Of a stretch of 64,000 bases of DNA, positions 59,536 through 64,000 are shown in pieces. The notes under the pieces are model-generated. The model searched no databases and was not told the origin of the DNA. It worked only from the letters and a program-made list of their open reading frames with translations. The number at the start of each line of letters is the position of its first letter. Position 1 is the stretch's first letter. Origin of the DNA: Cryptomeria japonica (taxonomy: Eukaryota > Streptophyta > Pinopsida > Cupressales > Cupressaceae); NCBI RefSeq assembly GCF_030272615.1, contig NC_081414.1:235701733-235765732 (forward strand). The letters are read 5' to 3'. The position numbers and the translations under genes were made by a program.

Positions 59536-62500
59536 CTATAGACAATAAGAAGAATATGTATGTTAGCAGTGGAAACATTTAAAATTTACAGATTAATAGC
59601 TAGTATACACAATGACGAATCAAGTGTTTAATTTGATATGTCACCTTAAAAGTGAAGTACAATAGAACATGGATAAGTATGAGATGGAACCAACTAACCA
59701 TGTAATGTTGTAGACCGATGCCTACTGATCAATATTAACATTGACGCTTGATATGAAATTGTTGTGCATTTTAAGATTCAATGACAATATAGTGTGAGAT
59801 GACAATAATGCTTGAACAATAGAAGTATGGTTCCTTATACAAAATGTAATCTTTTTCAAGAATTATGCCTGGAACTATTTTTTGTTTAGTTTATTCAACA
59901 CTTATAGAGTAGGGATTTGAAATAGTAATGATAGTACAAACCTAACACTTAGTCTGGCAGGGATTCATTGTCAAAACCTTTCAGGTCAACTAGATGTGAT
60001 GGTGTAGCTAGATGGGGTTCTTTCCAAAGAATTTGTTGACTGTATAGTCGACATATTAGAAGATAAACCAGTAGGTTTACTATGAGGTTGAATGTATACT
60101 TTGGTAAAAATCCAAGATGGGATTTGTTCATTAGCTAAGTTCTTCAAAGTCTGTGTTGCCATGATAGATTTTCGAAGCTTTATCGAACTTGTGGACCATA
60201 GTTTTCTAAGAAAAATCTATTCAGATAGTTGATAAGTTGGTAAAAATATTTTCAATGGCTTACATGGATGGTTGATTTATTGTGATTGTGATTCTTTATT
60301 TTGGTGTGATGCTTCGAAGTGTGATTTGGTGAATATGATTATGCGTTATTGCTTATTGAGGAGTAGTTGTTAACTCTACATATGCATTGTATTTTATAAA
60401 TGATGAAATGTTAATTTTATTTATGTGTTACTAATGATGGACTAACACATTTGCTTCATGTGCGAGTTACTTTATGTATATGTTGTCATGTTGTGTGGAA
60501 GTGTATGGGGTGCGAGGAGATGATTTTTTGTCACTCACTTCAGTGAGACACAAAAAGCCATGATTCTCCTTCACCGATATGTTTATCGTGTTTTTACATA
60601 TATGTATGTGTGGTTCGATGATGCAAGAAATTGCAGGTACAAGGTACCGACTCCACCTGGCTCCATAGGTATGAGCGTACCTAATTAACCCAATGAAAGT
60701 GGAGGAGATGGTTCTAAGGCCCTAACGTTAACCCTAGCCTTGCTCATTTGTGAGTGTCATCAGTCTTTTGTCAACCCTGTCGGATTGCCAAGTAGGCCGC
60801 TATTCTGACGTTGGTATGTGGGTCATGTCTCTATTTTGTTTAAGTTGAGTTTTGCATGTTATGTGTTTTGTGACTTTATTTATTCTTCTAGTGTTGTTTT
60901 ATTTGAATTGCGTTTATAGATTAAATGGGGATAAATTATTATGGATACCTTTTTATGGTTAAGTTAATAATGCAAACATGCTAGGTTGATTGATTTAAAT
61001 TATTGTTTAAAAGTCATTATATAGTGGGTTTATATATGCCTTGTGTATTTATAAAAAGTCAATTCTTACTTTTAGAAATTAAAATATCTTATGGCTTTTG
61101 TGTTGGAAAAAAAAAAGAATAATAGAATTTTTAAATATAGTCATGTAAATGTTTTGAATAAAATAAAATTAGATTTTCTATTTTTCATAAAAATGAAATT
61201 GTGCCCTAAATTAGATTTTTGGGGTGAAAGGCTTTATAATTTGGAATTTTTTGGGAAAAGGGGAAATTCTTTTATCATTCTTGAAAATTCTTGCTCTGGT
61301 GATTTTGGGGGTTTTGGTGAGTACTCACAATTTTGGGAGGATTGGGATGGCTCTTCCTCAAATTTCCTCCAAGAAAGTTTTTGCAGGTTGGCTGCCTGAA
61401 TTCTTTTGCTTGTTCTTTTTTTTTAAAATTGTTAGAGACTATGTGATTGCATGTTCCTTTTTTTTCCTGGTTTCAATCTAAATTTAGTGAATTGGAAGAA
61501 GTTGATTCCTCTCTTTTTTGGGTGAAATGGGTTCTTGGGGTTTTGAGTTTTCTTTTCAAATTCTTGTATGGGAAGAAAATTTGGACTGTAAAATACCTTC
61601 AAATTTTTGTGGTTGAATCTTTGATTCAAACTGTTAAATTATTATTATGAATATTTCACCATAAAATTTGTTTGCCAAATGTCCATACCCTATTTTGGGC
61701 AGAGGACTGGTGTTTTTGATGCTGCTGGAAAACTATATTTTGAAATTTCATTTGAAAGTTTTGTTTTAAAAAAAATAGTTAGTCGAAATTGAGAGAGAAG
61801 AATTTTAAAAAAAATGGAAGTTTGTGGGAGGGGGGTGTCGTGGAGCCCAAACCCCATGACGTGGGGAGAGGGCATCATAGTCGTGGTGCCTCTCAACCCA
61901 CCGTGGTGGGGAGAGGGCACCACGACTGTGGTGCCCCCTCACCACAGTCGTGGGGGGGGGGGAGTCCCTTCCACCATGTCTATGGTTGGGGGGGCACTAA
62001 TACATTTGGTCTAGAATTCCGACAGAGAAGGTATATTGTGACCAAATTTGAATTTTTTTTGAAAAAAATGCCCGAATTCATCAAAATTCTGACGATAATA
62101 TCACATTTGGTTTCGACGGATAAGGCATTAGCAATGAAATTTGTTTTGTTTTTTTAAAGTGCTCGCGTTTGTCAAAATTTTGACGACAACGGGCATTACT
62201 TAAAAAAAAAAAGGAAAAAGAGGGCAGGTCATTTGCGCAATCAATCCCGCGCAGGCTTCCGCGTCGACCTTTGGAAAACCCTGGCAAGATCAAATGACAC
62301 TCACCATCGAGATACTTTCGCACACTCACCATTCGAGGTAGAATATTCACCTTCTTTTACAACCCTCTTGTAATGGCATGCCTGCTAAAACTTGCTTTGA
62401 ACCTACAAATACTATAATGGCTTATGGTCGAGTTTCAATACCTCCGCTCCTGAATAAAATAGCAGGCTGATGAAATTGCCTTTTAATGAATTGATGCCAT

Positions 62501-62983
62501 TGATGAATTTTCATTGGTTGCACTGTTCAGCCCCTACCTGTTGATGGTAGTAGCATGTCATTGCTCGAATTTGCATATATGAGGAATTTCTTGTTTCGAG
62601 TAACTTAAAGTTTCTCTCCTGTATAGGTGGTTGAGTGCATCCCACCCATTGCTGAGGAGTTGGAATTGCTTGGGCTATCCACTGCATTTCACAACTACCT
62701 GTGCTTTGTCTTTCCTAGCTCAATATCATCGGAAGTCTTTTAATGTTGCCCCCATGCCTTGATTGTCAATGTTCAGTCTTCCCCTTTCACCACCGTGAAT
62801 TCTATATGGCCCAGAGGGCAATCGACCTCTCTTTCTCTTTTCTCTCTCTCCCACCCTGCCCCTACCATGGCACTAGGACGTATACACAGTGAAGAACGAG
62901 CTAACCGTCTAAAGGATCAACCTTTCATGGGTAGCATTGATGAGTTTCTAGTTCTCATTAGAAGATAGAGTAGGAGAGGCCAT
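59536..62983. other. Mostly AT-rich, no gene recognised
   Basis: 59536-61700 is AT-rich with no motif I know. 61850-61990 has GC-rich palindromic repeats. 62160-62340 includes a short GC-rich patch (CCGCGCAGGCTTCCGCGTCGACC). 62620-62970 has higher complexity and an open frame without recognised homology. Confidence 0.5.
61850..61990. repeat. GC-rich palindromic repeat (GGGGAGAGGGCACCACGAC)
   Basis: GTGGGGAGAGGGCA recurs twice, interleaved with TCGTGGTGCC, CCACCGTGGTGG and CACGACTGTGGTG. Each is nearly self-complementary. A G run at 61952-61961 follows. Confidence 0.7.
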
Positions 62984-63391
62984 TGTCAAACTATTTTTGT
63001 AGTTATCAACCACACCCCCTCTAATAGTGAGGTATTTCTAGATAGTTACTGAAGAATTTGAGAAAGTACAACTTTTGAGATCCCAAGAGCATCTGCAAGA
63101 AAAATACCTGTCACAAGAGATGATTGGAGACTGAACACAAAAAAGGCCTTGAAGAAAAAGAATATCATTCAGAGAGGGAATTGAAAAAGAAAATTAAAAT
63201 ACAATCCTTATGACAGGAGAATATGAAACCCTAAAGATGTGCAACCCTAAATGGATAAAGAGTATTTAATAATTAGAATAATTATTAAATATCTACAATA
63301 TTATTAAATGCCTAAGTTTAGCTTAAGCGTAGAGTATAATAGACTAATAATTAAACAAATAATTATTAGCTAATACAAGATAACTCTAACA
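62984..63391 (-). repeat. Probable 3' LTR of a copia element
   Basis: On the minus strand TGTTAGAGTTATC opens at 63391 directly after a polypurine tract (AAGGTGGGG, 63400-63392). The other end is uncertain; TGTCAAAC at 62984 is a candidate. Confidence 0.5.
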
Positions 63392-63565
63392 CCCCACCTT
63401 AAGATGAACTTAAGGAGTAGCTAAAAAACTAAATGTAGGAAAGCAAAAATGCAACTACATGAAGAAGGCAAAAAAATTTGGATCCCGGCAACAAAGCCTG
63501 ATGAGGTACCCCATCACAAAATCTCTATGAAACGAAGAAATAGAGAAACCCACATGGGAAAAACT

Positions 63566-64000
63566 CTACTCCAAAAACAGATGGGAAAAAGTAAAAAAAA
63601 AAATGAAGGAAGGCCTCAATGAGACCCCCCAAGGACAACTTCCTTCACCCCCAAGCATAGAGCGCAACTGAAGGTAGCGCGGAGATGCAAAAGGTTTAGT
63701 GAAGATGTCACCAACCTGCTCCTCTGTAGGAATGTACTCCAAGATGAGAAAGCCATCCTGAATCAACGGTTTGATGAAGTGCATGTGAAGCTCAATGTGT
63801 TTAGACCTCTGGTGCTCCACTGGGTTGCGGGAAAGGTGAATGGCACTCTGATTGTCACACCAAATAATAGAGGGACTATCAGGAGGGAACCCAAACTCAG
63901 TCATCAACTGTCGAAGCCATAAAACCTCCTGACTAGCTAACACCGCTACTTGGTACTCAGCCTTTGTAGATGATAATGCAATAGCAGACTACTTCTTGCA
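63566..64000 (-). pseudogene. pol: Copia RNase H, C-terminal part (runs off window)
   Basis: Reads IALSSTKAEYQVAVLASQEVLWLRQLM, WCDNQSAIHLSRNPVEHQRSKHIEL and QVGDIFTKPFASPRYLQLRSMLG, the final RNase H segment of copia Pol, ending at a stop at 63566. The catalytic-type Asp of WCDN is present. One TAG at 63989-63991 lies upstream of IALSS, so this copy is probably dead. The rest of the element lies beyond the window edge. Between the stop and the LTR (63392-63565) is the usual short untranslated leader to the polypurine tract. Confidence 0.85.

Noticed and set aside
62759-62968. Plus-strand open frame with MALGRIHSEERANRLKDQ
   Set aside because: It is moderately complex, but I see no known family, no flanking exons and no conserved context, so I do not call it a gene.

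Overview
This window is repeat-dominated nuclear DNA from a plant, most likely a gymnosperm. The evidence is AT-rich sequence, short GT-AG introns, nested and decayed LTR retrotransposons of plant lineages (Athila-like and Tat-like Ty3/gypsy, several Ty1/copia), a plant mobile domain gene, a PPR pseudogene and a nuclear insert of the plastid gene ycf2. I recognise no intact host housekeeping gene. Almost every coding region is transposon-derived. Most are broken by stops, frameshifts or later insertions.

Layout. 1-8,640: a probable DNA transposon with two convergent genes. One is a plus-strand gene of seven exons (332-2230). The other is a minus-strand transposase-like pseudogene (8437-5554). 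A 359-bp tandem repeat lies between them, and GATATCC-bearing sequences lie at both ends. 8,618-12,658: a palindromic, foldback-like structure with matching inverted ends, (GA)n on the left, (CT)n on the right and 3.2 kb of a 20-bp minisatellite between. 13,491-19,095: a 3'-truncated Athila-like element on the minus strand (integrase start, RNase H, RT, protease, Gag end, primer-binding region, LTR), itself interrupted by a solo LTR. Its primer-binding region carries 53 bases of tRNA-Asp. 19,140-26,411: the 3' half of a plus-strand Tat-like element with integrase, an antisense plant-mobile-domain gene, several minisatellites, a polypurine tract and a 3' LTR.

26,827-33,552: a decayed plus-strand copia element whose RNase H is split by a complete-ended, internally deleted minus-strand copia (28,227-32,403). 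36,150-38,660: a decayed PPR gene on the minus strand. 39,675-48,110: two long direct repeats, possibly LTRs, around a rearranged ycf2 insert and an unrecognised minus-strand coding remnant. 50,717-56,165: a second palindromic structure made of a duplicated 1.2-kb unit, a minisatellite in both orientations and an inverted unit. 56,624-59,535: a pogo-like transposase pseudogene split by a solo LTR with a perfect 5-bp target duplication. 62,984-64,000: the 3' end of another minus-strand copia element, continuing past the window.

The strongest candidates for something unusual are the two-gene transposon with its foldback neighbour, the tRNA-Asp sequence at the Athila-like primer site, and the second palindromic minisatellite structure. 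All coordinates of degenerate elements are approximate by a few bases to a few tens of bases. Family assignments come from reading motifs, not from database searches.
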